Source of the DNA: Varroa destructor
Lineage: Eukaryota > Arthropoda > Arachnida > Mesostigmata > Varroidae
Reading direction: 5' to 3'
Assembly: GCF_002443255.2 (NCBI RefSeq)
Contig: NW_019211457.1
Span: forward strand, 44,539,119 to 44,603,118
Length of the DNA: 64,000 nt
The notes under the pieces are model-generated. The model searched no databases. It was not told the origin of the DNA and worked only from the letters and a program-made list of their open reading frames with translations. Positions 11,125-24,606 of the stretch are shown here, in pieces; the stretch's first letter is position 1; the number at the start of each line of letters is the position of its first letter. Both the position numbers and the translations under genes were made by a program.

Positions 11125-13207
11125 TTTCGTCTACAGCTTAACGTATTCCTGCCTGGCCACTAGACGAGCGAGGCGCAATGCGCGTAATGTTTCGCATTTC
11201 GTAAATTGAGCCGTCAAATCAAGAAGCCTATCTATGGAAAAGTCTGACCTTTGTCGTTGGCAACGAGCTCAATCAGCAACGATCATAGCTTCTAATTTAG
11301 CCGTCGTGACTTGCTCCTTAGCATGAGCATGGTAATGTTCATGTACAGCAATCGGTGATGGTCGAGACGTACGTTGCCACCGCATTGCGATTATCCATAG
11401 AGATTTTTGTTGCGCATCTGTCTTCCCAGTCCTGCGACATCTCTTGCGTGTGCTCCGTTGACAAAACGCCGATTGCCACCGTCTTCACTTATAGCCGATC
11501 GTGGCTCTCAACGTCCGTAAAGGAGCAGAATGATAGAACCACAAATTCATATGGGGGGATGCAATAAAGGCTGCCGCTGTTTCTAAATTCGGGTCTCTTG
11601 CTGGCGGCTCGGCCAGCATGCGTGAATGGACCGGACAGGCAAATAAGAGGATTATATCTGGTCGAATGACCCAGTCGTATGGCCAAGATCAGTGGCCCAA
11701 TAAACGCAAGAATGGTGCATTTCGACCCTACGCACAGAACAAGAGAAGCACAAACAGGAAAGGAGAAGGAACGAAAAGAGGTGCTCATTCGGACGAAGTA
11801 AATCCAGTTTACAAGATTGAAATTGTCAAAGAACGAATTAGATGATATAGATTGAAACTATTTGTTCTTTCGTATATCGTATAAAATATCTGCCGAGTTT
11901 CTAAAGGTTTTTCTCATCTACCTTTACTAGGTCGGGGGCTAGTGGGGTGTTTCGAATTTGTCTCATACTCAAATATCTCGTCTCTATCACCGTATGGGCA
12001 ACTAACTAGTACTATTGCTATGAGAACACCTAATATAATTACTACAACCGCTAATTACACTATTTGAGCGAAACCCAGCGCCCTTGCACTGAATTGCCCG
12101 ATGCGTTTGTACTCATAAACAAACACGAGGATTTTCTTGTTGCTACTCAGAACCAGCCGTATCCATTGCAGCTGCCATCGCTTTTACTGGCTCTGCTCCC
12201 GCCATTATAGGTCCCGCCTACACAGGTCACCACTTACAGGTGACCGTCCAGATAGTAGCAGCCTAAAGTACTTAGGCACTTACGAAAACAACAACAACAG
12301 CGGATCCCTTGCCTATAGTATCTAGCGTTGTTATCGCAAAGGAAATGTGGACGATTAGGCGAGCTGGGCTTTCAGTGTCAGCCAACATCAGCCTGCTGTG
12401 TATCAGCAGCGAATGGCAAGATACGGTCCTAAACTGGTGACAACAACTGTTACGCTTTTCTGGACCATGGCCTTTGGGGGTACCTCTAATAGCCGGCAAG
12501 ATCCTACTCAGGTTCATGGCTTAGCACGAAGCCCCAGCTACAGCCCAATAGTAGCTGAGGTCTAGCTTCTGTGTCGTGAGCTGCTATCGACGCCGAGAGC
12601 GTGTCGGCTCGCTTGTCGTATGCCCGCAGCAGAAGCTAACTTGGTAGCTGATCATCGTAACCGCCCTTGCTGGCCGTAAGAGCTATCACACCCTTGCAAA
12701 AGTGTGCGGCATGCAGTTGGCCGGTATCTGGTAGTAGACAGAAATACGGTGACAAGCTCAAAAGTTTCACAAACTAACCCGCTACTCCCGCTTCCGTCGC
12801 CTCCTCCTGTCAAAAAATACCTTACCTTGGCGACGCTGGTTTCTCCGGCGACGGACGAACGACCTGCTGGATCTCTGTTACTCTTGCTATTATCCGACTA
12901 CCAGCTATACGGGTACTTGCAGAGGTAAACCAAGCCAGAGGTAGGTTGTATGTGATAATTCACGATGCCATATGCGACACCGCGTCAGGCGCGATTACCG
13001 GCTGCTGCTGTACCCACGTCTCCTGCCGCGAACTTGCCGCCCTGCGGTTCATGTCTATAAATAGTTACGGAACGCGATAGTGATACAATTTAGCTTGGCA
13101 AAGAGTTGTACAAAAAGACCTTGTAGTTATTTAGCATCACAGAGTTCTCCCAGTCTAGACTCGGCGGTTGATAGATAAATAAGAAAATGAAATTCATTTC
13201 TATTCGC

Positions 13208-13230
13208 TGCATCATTGAGGCAATGATGCA
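13208..13230. repeat. 10-bp perfect hairpin, 3-nt loop
   Basis: Arms 13208-13217 (TGCATCATTG) and 13221-13230 are exact reverse complements separated by AGG. It lies inside an overlapping-frame region with no gene. One such tight 10-bp hairpin is about what chance predicts for this length, so it is recorded only as a structure. Confidence 0.5.
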
Positions 13231-13560
13231 ACTCGACGCAAGTGATGACGCCCGAAGTGTGATGAAAGACGACCACATATCCGATTGTACGGAACGTATG
13301 CATTCAGAAGGCGGCTGGAATGAATGTGAAAGGCGACGTATTACGAGCGGGCGAAGTCTCAGAACTCACGCATTTTCTTTGAGCTCAACGACTTCCAAAA
13401 CCAGAAACAATATTCATGATGGCGTAGAGAAGGCTCCTTGTTTTTATGCCGCATCTAACCCCTGCCTGAAGGCTGCTATGGCGTCGTCTGTGTTAGTGAC
13501 TCATATCAATTGACAATGTTAGGAAATCGGTATAATGTAGTCAAGCCGATGGCTTTAGTA

Positions 13561-14250
13561 GTTCCAAAAACGTAACGTTATAAAGCTATATAACATGAAT
13601 GCAAATAACTCATGCCAACATCATTCAAGAGATGTATTTTGCTAATGAACGCATGTTTTGCATAGCTCTAAATTGAGGGTGTTGGGTGGAAGTACACTGA
13701 ACTCCAGGGAAAATCCCGAAGTTAAATGATAATAGTCAATTTGTTGAAAAACATAATATTGATTATAAATGTGTAAAAGAGTGAGGCTAAAGCTTGCCAC
13801 AAACTTAGACAATCAATAGATAAATTAAAAAAAAAAACTGGAAATTAGTCATGAGATGTGTCCTGAAAAAGAACACGGTGTAATTAGCATGGTAAAATTA
13901 TGCAAAAAGTATCAACTACCAAAAATGCTTTTCTCTACTTTTATAGCTTATACATATTCGAATGATATTTCATGGATATGCACAAAAAGCTCCTAATATT
14001 TGTGCGGTTTCTTACATGAAATAGTTTTAATGTTTCAAGCACTTTTACTTAACTGTCGTCGGCTACGGATGTCTGCGCATGAATGCACCATAGTTTGTAA
14101 AGCTACGAGCGTACAAAGTAACGTTTCAGTTGCTGTGCGTATCTGCACACGTTAGCCACTCTAGAGGAATTCATGTTTGTTTAATATTTCATGTCTTTGT
14201 CCCGCTACCGTCTTCTCCAAAGTAGTAGTCCCTATGAAACTCCTTAAATC
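13561..14250. other. AT-rich stretch, no gene seen
   Basis: This stretch is noticeably richer in A and T than its flanks and includes an A11 run at 13827-13837. No open frame of note occurs. Nothing here resembles a promoter cluster, satellite unit or transposon end. Confidence 0.5.
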
Positions 14251-17200
14251 CTGGGTTTTTCAACCCTAGGTCGCAAGCCAGCTTCTATTCAATCAACCAA
14301 CTTCTCTGCTGATCATCATCGCCATCGCCGTAGCGCAATCGTTGTGCACATGCGACTCTTCTTAACTTTTTTCTTGTACTTTGTACTAGATGCTTGCGTA
14401 CAAATACAGCAACCGCGGTAGTGGTAGTTTTCTCGTTGACAACGGCAGAATGCGTTAACTTTTTTGCTAAACTTAGTGTTTGGGTCGAGCAAAATAAAGA
14501 CCACGTGCGATTTTTCCTTAGACCCAACGTACTGAAGAAAGCTTCGAGGCACCCCAAGCTTAACTACTAACTGCGTAAACGTCTTAGTATAGGAAAGTAC
14601 AAGCTCTTCGTGGCCGGTGAGGCATTCGTGAGAACTGCAGCTTCTGGGGGAGGGAGGGAGAGGAGGCATTCAGTTGAGAAGGCTAACATTGCCGTCTGGT
14701 ACGACGAGTAGTAAACCTAGCAGTCAGTAATACCAACCGAAACAGGACGAAGGCATTGAATGGCTTTCCCGGCAAACGTGGCTTACTTGACCTTGAATTC
14801 GCCTTTGTTCGACTCACTTACCGTAGTTCGTTTGGCGTTATCGTTCCATTCGAATAACGTACCTGGACAGGGTCAGTGCTTCTGTGCAAGCTTTCGTGCT
14901 TAAAATTTGCCTCCAACGTCACCGTTACGACTCCGCTGTGAGGACATTCTGATCTGAGCTCTTTTGCTTTACGAGGAACAATGCGTAAAGATAGCTATTG
15001 TCCTTTGTCAGCAATCTACTGCCGACCGTACAGTAACGGCTTTGCTTTCTGGGACTATGCACTTTACTAAGTGCACAGTATGACGCGTGTGGCTGAACGG
15101 GAAACAAAGATTGAGGCAGCTTGGCGTAGTCGTTAGATCGTTGCATTTCACGAGGAAAAGGCCGTACTGGTGGCGTAGGTAGGTAATCCCTCTTTCAGGA
15201 ATTCAGGAATAGTGCCACGAGGGATATAAGAGGCACAGACCCTTGCGGGATGGCCTTTGAGGAAAAAGGTTTTGCATAGGGCTAGGTTGCACAGGTAGCT
15301 TGGCAAGAGTAGACTAACATGCCAACGGAGAGCGAGTAAGGGGGTCACTTCCGTGATGTGGAAGTAAGCGAGGCTGACGACCGCTTGCCCATAAAGCGTA
15401 GGCTGGTAATCGGGTTTGAGTCCATTTCGAGGTCGCATAAGCCTCAACGCTGTTCTTTGCCCATACAGACGGCTCCCTATTTTGCTGAAACCTGTTTCTG
15501 TTGGAATTTCATCCGTCGTGGCCTACTCGTTTTCCAAAAATGTATAGACCTTCAAAATCTACTGCAGGGGTCTACTTGAAAACGACCTTAAAATCTATCC
15601 TTGGAGCAAACCCAAATCATCGTAAAATTATCAGTAGTCGACATAGACGAACGAGCGCTATAACTCCAATTCGGACCAATTTTCAAGCTGCGGTTTCCTG
15701 ACGACGGTTAACTTGGGAAAGTTCCGGACGACCGAAAACTAGTTATCATATCGGCGTTACTGCAGCTGCCCAAGACAACTTAACGAGTTTATCATTCTGT
15801 CGCCTCCTAAAACAGACGCAGCTACTGATAAGCGTCCATAATTTTCTCTAACCGATTATATATTGAAGCATGTACAATCTCACTTTATGCCACGACGATT
15901 ACAATTTATTTATTCCGCTAATACAAACTAGTCCTAAGGAATTCGTTTTTTCCCATGTCCATCCACAGCTTTTGTTTGGTCCATCCCTATATGTATATAT
16001 AAAGTGCACGAAAGTCACTAGCAGCGTTTGGAAAGAAGATTGGTGACGCAAACACTTTCGACGTGTGCGTATCCAAAACAACACTGGCCTTTTGGAACAG
16101 GAGGAATAGTAGCGAAATCTAAATATAAACAATTTTTGTAAACTGATTGAGGCTGGAACAATGCTCCCTGGCGATGCAGAATATCTTCGTAGCCAATGAG
16201 AAATACAGGCCTTTAAATAGTCTTCAAATAACACCCTTTTTCTATATCAGCTTGTATATTTTCCCAATGCTAATTGTTACATATTGTAATTTCTGTTCGT
16301 CTGTTTTTCCGAAATTCATTAAAGACGTACATACTTTATTTTGATAACTAGTTGTAATATATCCTTCACTTATATCAGTTTTCTTTTTTTCATCTAAGAA
16401 TACGTCACTTTGGATAGGAGGAGTACGTTTGTAAGAGTAGCTGGACCTTGCTCCATGATGTTATTGATTCCTATATTTAAATAATCACTCCGACGTGAGT
16501 ATTTCTCAGTTATAGGTATACGTACGGATAGTCTCGATCGCGTCATTATTCCAAAGAGTATCTATGCAATCAACCTGTAGTTTGTTAACACACCACTGAT
16601 ATGTTGATACTCGTTTGGCTGCGTTCAGGCCTTTATTGAACAGTAGTGTAGATTTTTTTTAGTTCTTCTGTTACATCTTATGCCTTTTTGCCACCGCATT
16701 AGGCCTGCTTAATTTTATTTTATTTTATTTTGTTTTTACTTTATTTGAAGTTATTTTTATACGTTCTGCTACTTTATACTGTGTTGCTTAAGCTTGGTCT
16801 CGTGAAAGTTGATCTACAGTATTCCATTGTTTCGGCAATTGATACAACACAATTCAAAGTTTGGAAAAATAACAAGAACTAAGTGCTGGAGTACTGAACG
16901 AACGGTGTCAACGCGTCAGGTAAGATTGACTGGTTATCCATTTTTTTGAAGATTGAAGATTCTCGGACACTTGACCACCACCTTAAGCCGACTCAAGAAC
17001 AGCTTCACCTTGCCAGCTAAAGAATGCGCTGAAGTTGCGAGAACACAAAATAATAGAAGCAGTACACCCTAAAGAATAGGGGTCAATATCAATCGCTTGT
17101 CGTTTTCGGGTTTGTTTATAGCGATTGAAATAGACGTAGTCTAGCGCCCTCTAGCTAACCCATCTAGACTTGGCTTTTGCTTGGTTTGTTACGTATTCCA

Positions 17201-17750
17201 CGGGCTTCGTAGTAGCAGTAGGTGGAATTGGTCAAAGGAGGCACTTCTGGCTGCAGACCTTGAAGAAGAAGGTCTTCTCCTTCTGCCGGAAGAATATACT
17301 ACCGGCGGTCGAAGAACGGGTACTTTGTCGGGTATCTAACGAAAATTGTCATGGCCTTGTTGTGCAGAGATGCCGCGTGTCTACGTAATACTCATGCCAT
17401 TAGTTATTACTGCCGATAACTTGACGCCGCAGTATCTAGAGACCCGCCCATTAATTCCGACAGTAATTGCGAAGGAAACGTTCAAACGTCAATCCGCTTA
17501 TTAAAATAAACAAATCCTAAAAATGCTATATATATTATGATGTCTCTATACTATTTGGATATGGGATCGTAATGGATATCGTATCCTTGAGTATGTAAAC
17601 AATTTAGTAATGATGCTTGAACCAATAATCCTCATAGAAGTATACTATTTAATGGCGTTTGACTTTCAAACGGCCACATTAAATCAAACCCTTTCTTTCA
17701 ACAGCATCACGTATTGCTCTACTTTGTTATACTTTCTTCGTCGTTCTGAC
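14251..17750. other. No gene seen; includes a pentanucleotide microsatellite
   Basis: Open frames of up to about 117 codons occur on both strands and overlap one another, with no recognisable product. A short purine G-rich tract (three G-runs) is at 14646-14665. The only clear repeat is the ATTTT array at 16712-16731. A donor-like CAG|GTAAGA is at 16917/16918 on the plus strand without a partner acceptor. Confidence 0.5.
16712..16731. repeat. (ATTTT)4 microsatellite
   Basis: Four exact copies of the pentanucleotide ATTTT are followed by an imperfect continuation (GTTTTTACTTTATTT). It is a simple sequence repeat in T-rich surroundings, with no flanking target-site duplication seen. Confidence 0.9.
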
Positions 17751-19260
17751 TCCGTTGTATAACCGAACCGTCGGAAGTTGTTAGGGTGTCTGCTAACCTT
17801 GTACTCACCCTTCTGCGAAGATGGCGATGGCGCTAACAGCGCTCGTGTGGAAAAATCAACTTCGTATCCAGCTTTCTATCTCGCCTTCTGTCGTGATCCC
17901 GAGCCTGTTCAAACCGCTCCGTTTTGTCCTGACTTATCACCGGAGGTTAAATGCCATCGCTGCCGCTGCTACTGCTACCTCGTTGTTTTCCTTCGGGCCT
18001 TATTCTATACCGGCCGTCCTGCTGCTAGACCCAGAGAATGAACCCATATCGTTGTGCAACGGTGGCCGAGGTTTCGACAACACAAGGCCAGAGCAGAAGT
18101 GCTGTAGAGTACAACCGGGGACAGAAACCATCGGCACAGGGCAGAGCACAAGTCAGTGTCTGACGTCTCGCAGGATGATAGTGGCCGTAGCTGCTGCGGC
18201 CTGAAAACGACGACCAACTGCACGAAAGTCGCCACGATCTTGTTATTCCCACTTCCTCTTGCCATCCGAATATCATGCTAGTAATTATGAGTAGTCCTAC
18301 TACTGCAATGAATACCAGTAGCTGTTCCAGGAATTTCCACCAAGGCAAGGGGCGGACGAATGGTACAGGCGACTAATAAACGATGAGAGCTGATGACAAG
18401 CCTTGGCCATAGCCAACTTTAGCGACAACTCTTTTGAGAATCCTTTGCCCTGTGTGATTATAATGAGTGCACACGTAAAAGCGAGCCCGAATGGCCCTTT
18501 TCGGAGTCCAGGTCTGTGCGCATAGCGATGACGATGGAAAACTTGGTCGTGGTGGTAGACACCAACACGCGATGGTGTTATACAGAAAATAGGGTCGACC
18601 TTACAAGAGAAACCAGGACAACTGCAGGAGCTTTTTTCTACCTGTCCTCCCGCCGCCGCGACCACAACTGCCGTCCCCTTTTTCAACCAGCCAACCGACT
18701 GACGAACGGATAAAGCGGACGTCGTCTAATCGCCTATATGTCTGCAGATAATGTTATCTAAGATTAAGAGGGCCAGCTGGCTGGGTAGGTAGCTTGACGG
18801 GGCCAACCGGCAACTGGATGACTTAAGTAAAAACACGTTGCCCTGGACTTCAGGACGGAGAAGAACTACTCCTTGGAAGTGACCCTGCTGCACTCAAGTT
18901 GTTTGCGGCTGAGGTCGGGCAAGCTGAACGAGTCAGTAGGCGAGTGCAGCCTCTCCTTCTATTTGCCCTTTGTCCCGTTCTGTTGGAACGATGCCATTAG
19001 ACTCATGCAAGCAGGAATAAAAAGGGCTCTGACTCAACTTTGCGCCAGAGCATCCATTTTCTAAGCCTGCTTGAGGTCCTGGTCTTTTCTTGCTGTGGGG
19101 TCTATTTGATACGCAGGCGTGCGCTAGTTGTAGCAGTAGCGTCGGCCATATCAGCGAACGAGACAACTGTTGATTTTTTGTGGGCTTGTTTAACGCTCGT
19201 GAGTTCACTCGCAGTTTTCCTCTTTCCTTTATTTGTGCAGCCAAACTGTCGTGACGAAAA
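17751..19260. other. Relatively GC-rich stretch with overlapping open frames, no supported gene
   Basis: Base composition is visibly more GC-rich than the flanks, and several open frames of 107-144 codons overlap on both strands (for example 17821-18204 from an ATG, 18300-18686 on the minus strand, and 19040-19474 from a TTG). Higher GC lowers stop-codon density, which explains such clusters without coding. The 19040-19474 frame contains hydrophobic runs near its start, but its first in-frame ATG is far downstream and the product is not recognised. A real exon in this stretch cannot be excluded by eye. Confidence 0.4.
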
Positions 19261-20470
19261 AAAACAAGCAAAAGCCTATGGATATAAATTAATGAGGCAC
19301 AAAAACAAATATATACTATACGTATGTCACGGCGATTTGACTCGAATAGTTGGCGAATTTCCAGATCTCATGGTTTTGTCAAGTGAAGGTTACGTTACTA
19401 TCAATACCTTGTCGCGAAAGAGGAAGCTGGCAGGGCTTTGGTATAGTAACCGCGTCCGAAATACCGGCTGTTGATTGCTTACGTTGCTTATCTTAACAAT
19501 ATATACTGAAGTACATATCATTTATTCACCTACTTAGTATCTACTCAAAAACAATTTATTATTACTGCCGATGAAAAGCTATGCTTTTTTCCTTTTCGTG
19601 TTTCAAAAGTATTTATTGAGAAGATACATATCTTCGGCAAACTCAATTTAATGAAACGACCAGTTCGTGAACAGAATATGTTTTCCTATCTATGTATAAG
19701 ATCTGATTTAGTCGGCTCCATATGTATATAAGAGGTGATCAACGTGGGTAACAAGTTTTTGTAAAACTGTTTACGCTGATGAGAGGAATATTCGATACTG
19801 GTCTTATCCGCGTAGGGACAATGTAAAAACAATTTATTCAAAATACTACATTCATCCGTATTGATATATGTACCCAGATAAACACACAGATAAATAGTTG
19901 GAAAAGCGTCTTGCTGTTTTTATTCATTTATATGGAAAGAACAGAGAATCCTTCGCCAATTAGAGATCTCCAGTATACAAACTCTAATCCTTAAATAATC
20001 ACTAGAAGTAAAACGTCATTTGGTGAAACGATACTTGCTGTTTATATATCCGATATGCTTTGACTTACTAGAATTGGTTGGGTTCCTATGAGCACTTCTG
20101 GCTGTACGGACCGCAAAAGAACTAGTTTGCTGGAAGCTAGATATGGTATATAGTGGTATATTATTGAACCAGCAAAAAGGTCTCTTTATTTTCTACCTGA
20201 CTGGTGGCTAAAGACAGCAGCTAGTTTCATATGCATGGTTTTGAATGACAGGGGCAGCTGGGTCATTCGAAAGCTTCGAGAAGCTGCTCCAAACTATATC
20301 CGCTCCATGGTAAGCGGCTGATTCATAATCTTGCAACCTCAGCGGGAACCAAATGTGCGCTCGCCGTGATCTGTCGGCAACGGCGCAAGCTCTTATTTAG
20401 ATTCCTCTTTAAGCAACACCCTCCGCATAGTCAACATCATGGAATGTATGTAATCAGTACATGTTTCTTG
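19261..20470. other. AT-rich stretch, no gene seen
   Basis: This interval is AT-rich with scattered TATATA runs and no open frame of interest apart from the tail of the 19040-19474 frame. I see no repeat longer than short AT microsatellites and no transposon terminal repeats. Confidence 0.5.
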
Positions 20471-21300
20471 ATACATATATAGGTCTGTGTGTCTTGTGAC
20501 AAATTTTTCTGTCTGCCCCGATTCTCCTATCTTCCGTCCGATATCCCGTTCGTCTTCATTCTCAGTTCGCTTTCCGAAGACCTCCCGCCGCCCACCGCCC
20601 TGCCTCCTCCCTCCCTCCCTCCCTCCCCTCCCCCACACACTCAGTATCAGCCGACGCAAAGCCGTCTTCGGCTCAGTCGGTTTGCCCTCGAATGGTTTTC
20701 CCATGTTCCCCAGGTTCTCGATGTCGACCTCTTTTCGTGCGCACGCGTTTCGTCTATCCTTATTCCACTTCTTTCGCCCCCTGCGTTCTTCTTTTTTATA
20801 CCAGACGCTACAGGCACGTTTTACATGCACCGGCAGTGCGGTCTGCAAATGGTTACGGTGCCGGCAAAGGGTTCCGTCGAATTTACAGTCATAGGTATAG
20901 CTCACAGCCAGAGCTCACAGCGACATACTAAGCATTGCACGAGGCACACAATAATCCGGAAGCAAATTTCATGGTTCTGTGTCATATTGATCAAGCACCA
21001 CTAGCCTACTACCGCGATGTCGGCCAGACACCGGAAAAGCACATACGACTTCAGACTGCTTTGACTCAACCCATTTACATTGCATGGCACAGACAGAAGT
21101 TGAGACTGCGGGTAAATATCGTATATAGGATGGGACCAGCTGTGTTCTTGCTGCGGCGCCAGAATCTCCCTTCATTTCTGCATAGAGAGGAAAAACAGTA
21201 TCGTCGTTGTGTCCACATCTTGCGAACAGAAACCACGTTTAGGTGTCGGGAAAAATTGCGTCAATCGGTTGTTATAATTGGTCGGAGAAGAAACTGATCG
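20471..21300. other. Pyrimidine-rich stretch with the longest open frames, judged non-coding
   Basis: The plus strand is strongly enriched in C and T from about 20500 to 20810. Consequently stops are rare: the longest frames in the window, 170-171 codons, occur here on both strands at once (20489-21004 plus, 20393-20905 minus). Both begin at GTG. Their translations are low-complexity (proline/serine on one strand, glycine/arginine/glutamate on the other). That pattern follows from composition and not from selection for a protein. Confidence 0.5.
20603..20634 (-). repeat. CCCT/AGGG tract with G-quadruplex motif on minus strand
   Basis: The plus strand carries tandem CTCC/TCCC units ending in a C5 run. 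Read on the minus strand it has at least five runs of three or more G separated by single A residues, which fits the intramolecular G-quadruplex pattern with 1-nt loops; the plus strand could form an i-motif. It is a simple repeat. No gene start is tied to it. Confidence 0.8.
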
Positions 21301-23119
21301 GAAAGTACTGAAGAAGAAAGTAATCGGAATTATACTGTGCAAATTTAATTGAGAAGAAGAAGCAAAATTTAATCACTACAACGCCTTTCATGTTGACGGA
21401 AGTTTCCAGTATCGCTATTTTTCTAGACAACAAACTGGCCGACATGGACTTCAATGTCCTAAGTCAGTAAGGTCAAACCGTTTTTTAATCGAGATTATCA
21501 AATGTCAGTTACGAAATCCCGAAGAGCTGCTACCATGGCTATGTGTCCTTAGCCTCTCTCCAAGCTGTTAGTCTCTTTCCTCTGCCGTGTCTTTCCTAAT
21601 CCGAGTTTACTGAACAAGAAGCTGTACTATTCACTTTTCTCTCGAAAAGATCACAAGAGTCCTAAGGCGCCAACAAAGCCGAAAAACCAAACCGGACATG
21701 AAACGAGCTGAGCTAACAAGACCTATTGTTTGAAGAAAGAGCAAAACAAGAATCCGAAGGACTCAATATCGTTCACCGTTGGACAGTCTTTATCAGCTCG
21801 AGTGTCGCTTTCCTTTTCTGATTTGTCAGAGTAGATGAACAGTAGAAACAACAGCAGCTGCTCTTCTGACAAAATCTCACTAATGCTTCTCAGCATTGCT
21901 GCGGCGAAACGCCTCTATCCCTTCCATGCTCGGCCGTTGTATCTACTATCTTACTCATGCTTATTATTCGTTTTATGATTGTATTAGCTAAGAGAAAAAA
22001 TAGGTAGTATCATGCTGTATTAGATTAAAAAAAGAAGTCACTCAACACGTGATCTGATAAGAAAACTAAGATTCTGAAAGCGATCTGTTTTTCTAGTAGA
22101 CAACACTTCTTCTATTTCATTTGCAAGAAATGGTTGGCAACAAAAATTGCATATTACTCGTATTATACTAACATTAGAAGGCTTCCCCTTCTCTAGATAG
22201 AGACACGCGGTTTGTCCCGAACCTTCCATAGGTTTGTACGTGTCTAAATTTTCATAGCAGCACAAATAGCTAAATACTCCTTTCTCGGGTTTAATAATGG
22301 TGCGTGAACTGACCGAGCAAAGGCATTCATTATGCAAACATCTTGACGTAACTGGATTGACTAGAGTGTGCGGGTCACATACCCCCCATCAATACGTATC
22401 GATCCCTCGATATTATTCGAAGTCTTTATAACTAAGTTGTTTTATTTCGACTAAGTTAATAGAAGGTTATTCCCTTGCCATCACACGCCGTAGCACGTTG
22501 TTTCTACTTCTTTCGCTTTTTCCTCTCTCGGCAGAAGTAAAATTGTATATGAATTAAGTTTATTGACGCTGCAACATCTCACATTCACTGACTTCGTGTT
22601 GGAAGCAGATTGCAATACTTTGGTGATCGTTATGGTTGATTGGTGTTGTGCTTCTCATCCAGAAATGCTGCAATGAGTGTTTAGCAAAGTTGAAGAAAAC
22701 TGAAGGCTAGAAAATTTTGAGAAGGGACAATCTTCGTTCTCACGCAGCCACTTCGTCTGCTCTTCACACACTTTGATTTCGTCGATTTAGCAATACTGGG
22801 ACGTCTCGTGACGGTACAGGGCCGTTCACAGTTTTCCCCTACGTCATCGCTCCACTTAGCATTGCTCAATTGTTTCCTTTGGGCGGCGACAACTCGACTC
22901 GATAAACGTTGGCAAGGTCAGACGAACAGGCCGAAGCCGATGAAGGGCAAACCAAAACAAAACGCGAAATGACACTCATGTCGAGTGTTGTTGCATTGGA
23001 CACTCACTCATCCGTCTGCCTGGTAGAAAGCGTAGGTGCTCTTCTGCTGGTTTCCCACCGCGAATGCACTCACCCGTGGGTAACGCTACCAATAATGTAG
23101 AGAGATCTGTGGATAGCTG

Positions 23120-23153
23120 TAGTAGTAGCAGTAGTAGCTACTATAGTACTATT
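23120..23153. repeat. GTA/TAG trinucleotide tract with palindrome
   Basis: Repeated TAG/GTA units run through this tract, and TAGTAGCTACTA at 23132-23143 is a perfect 12-bp palindrome created where the repeat reverses orientation. It is low-complexity sequence with no evident function. Confidence 0.7.
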
Positions 23154-24590
23154 AGAACTGGAGCTTACCGCTGCCCAATTTCTGTTGTACAAGCAAGTAG
23201 TACCACCGAGGCTTCAATGAAATTGTATCGTTTGGTTGGCCGGCGTTCCTTGCCGAGTGAACTGTGGATGAGGAAAGGATTGCGACGTTGTGTGACGTAA
23301 TTAGTCCGGAAGTCGATGGTTTGTGGCTGTCAATGCCAAGAGCCAATATGAGGGCAGGTCATGCCCTGAGGTTGACCAGCTATTTAGTCAGCTAGCCATC
23401 TGCTTGGTGAAGGCTTCACGTATGAGTAGAATACAGTGTGAGGAATCAATTCAAAGAGCACGGGCAAAAGGGAGACAACAATAGAGGTTCAGAGGAATAG
23501 CAATAAGAACAACATCAGTTGTCGGTTGTTGTAGCAGTAGCACAGGCAATTGATACAAGGCTGGCTGAGACGGGGATACAACAGTGGTTGGGAGCTACCT
23601 TTTCGCTTCCCGTTTTGTGGATGGCCGCAACTCGGTTGCACCATGGGCGTAGAAGTTAGCATTATCAGAGTGTTAAGGGTGAGATGATCAGAGCGCTAGT
23701 GTAGCGTTACCGCGTCGATCCTTGTTCTCTGTCCGTTCATCGTGCGCTCATGCGATATAATGTTCAATTGGCAGGTGCCGATATCAATACAAGAGAGACT
23801 GGCTCCACGCCAAGCAGATACCAACGCTTGTAGACAACTTGCCGACGAATAATACTCAAGAGTCGCCACTAGTTTCGCAATTAACTTCTATCAAAAACTA
23901 TATCATACAAGCGATGCCAAGAGAAAGTTAAGTTGGCAAATAAGGGAACACAAAGGAGAAACTCTGAGAAGGAGAATAAAATAGTTCAGTGTTATCTACG
24001 TAGCCTACAATCAGTGAGCGGCGAGCAGCGTCTGGTTTCTTAGATACGGCGCATTGCAATGTATCAATTGGACCTTTCATAGCGTAGGAGCTATTTTACG
24101 TTCGGTACGCGAGCTTATGGGCAGCCTACTGTGCCGACGAAGCCGTGGCCGCTGTATTGGCTGCGTTTCACCGTTCTGCGTACATTGAAATCGAATAGGC
24201 TCAATCGCTTGAACGATTCAAAAGAATGGATGGAAAAACGAAACCATCACGGGTGGAACACCTATCTAAACTTCAAACGGGGCATTGCAGAAACAATGAA
24301 GCTTGACAGAGCCGGTCTAGACAAGCGTTGTCTCGTTAGACAAGCGAAACTCCGCTATCATCGACTGAGATTCTTGGTCCCCGATCAATACCAACGGCGC
24401 CTACAAAACTTTTTGGGCTAACGCTTCGATCCTGCCATGGCTTACATCGGTGTAGCCATTGTAGTTATGTCCACTGCTACTGCCTCCGGATCGAATCGAC
24501 GAGCTGAACTGCCCTGATCGGAGTTACCCGACAGCGAAGTTTTCGAAGGCTGCGCGGAACAAAAACTAAGCGGCTGCTGCAGTTCTTTAC

Positions 24591-24606
24591 ATATATATAT
24601 ATATAT
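24591..24606. repeat. (AT)8 microsatellite
   Basis: Eight uninterrupted AT units, preceded by TTTAC and followed by GGTACT. It is a simple sequence repeat. Confidence 0.9.

Larger units (their letters stand above)
10701..13560. other. No gene seen; contains the recursive-splice-like site
   Basis: Apart from the acceptor-donor overlap at 11094-11124 there is nothing gene-like. The 12.1-13.0 kb part is moderately GC-richer. Short inverted repeats lie at 12225-12245 (7-bp arms) and 13208-13230 (10-bp arms, 3-nt loop). Open frames are all under about 110 codons and overlap on both strands, as expected for chance frames. Confidence 0.5.

Noticed and set aside
12938..12954. let-7-like string GAGGTAGGTTGTATGTG
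   Set aside because: It needs a 3-nt deletion relative to let-7, and no pairing arm is found in the flanks.
17821..19474. Cluster of 107-144 codon frames, one with hydrophobic runs that might be membrane segments (19040-19474)
   Set aside because: The frames overlap on both strands in GC-richer DNA, the 144-codon frame starts at TTG with no early ATG, and no domain is recognised.
20393..21004. Longest open frames in the window (170 and 171 codons) on opposite strands
   Set aside because: They overlap in a C/T-rich tract where stop codons are rare on both strands, start at GTG, and encode low-complexity sequence. Their length equals the chance maximum.
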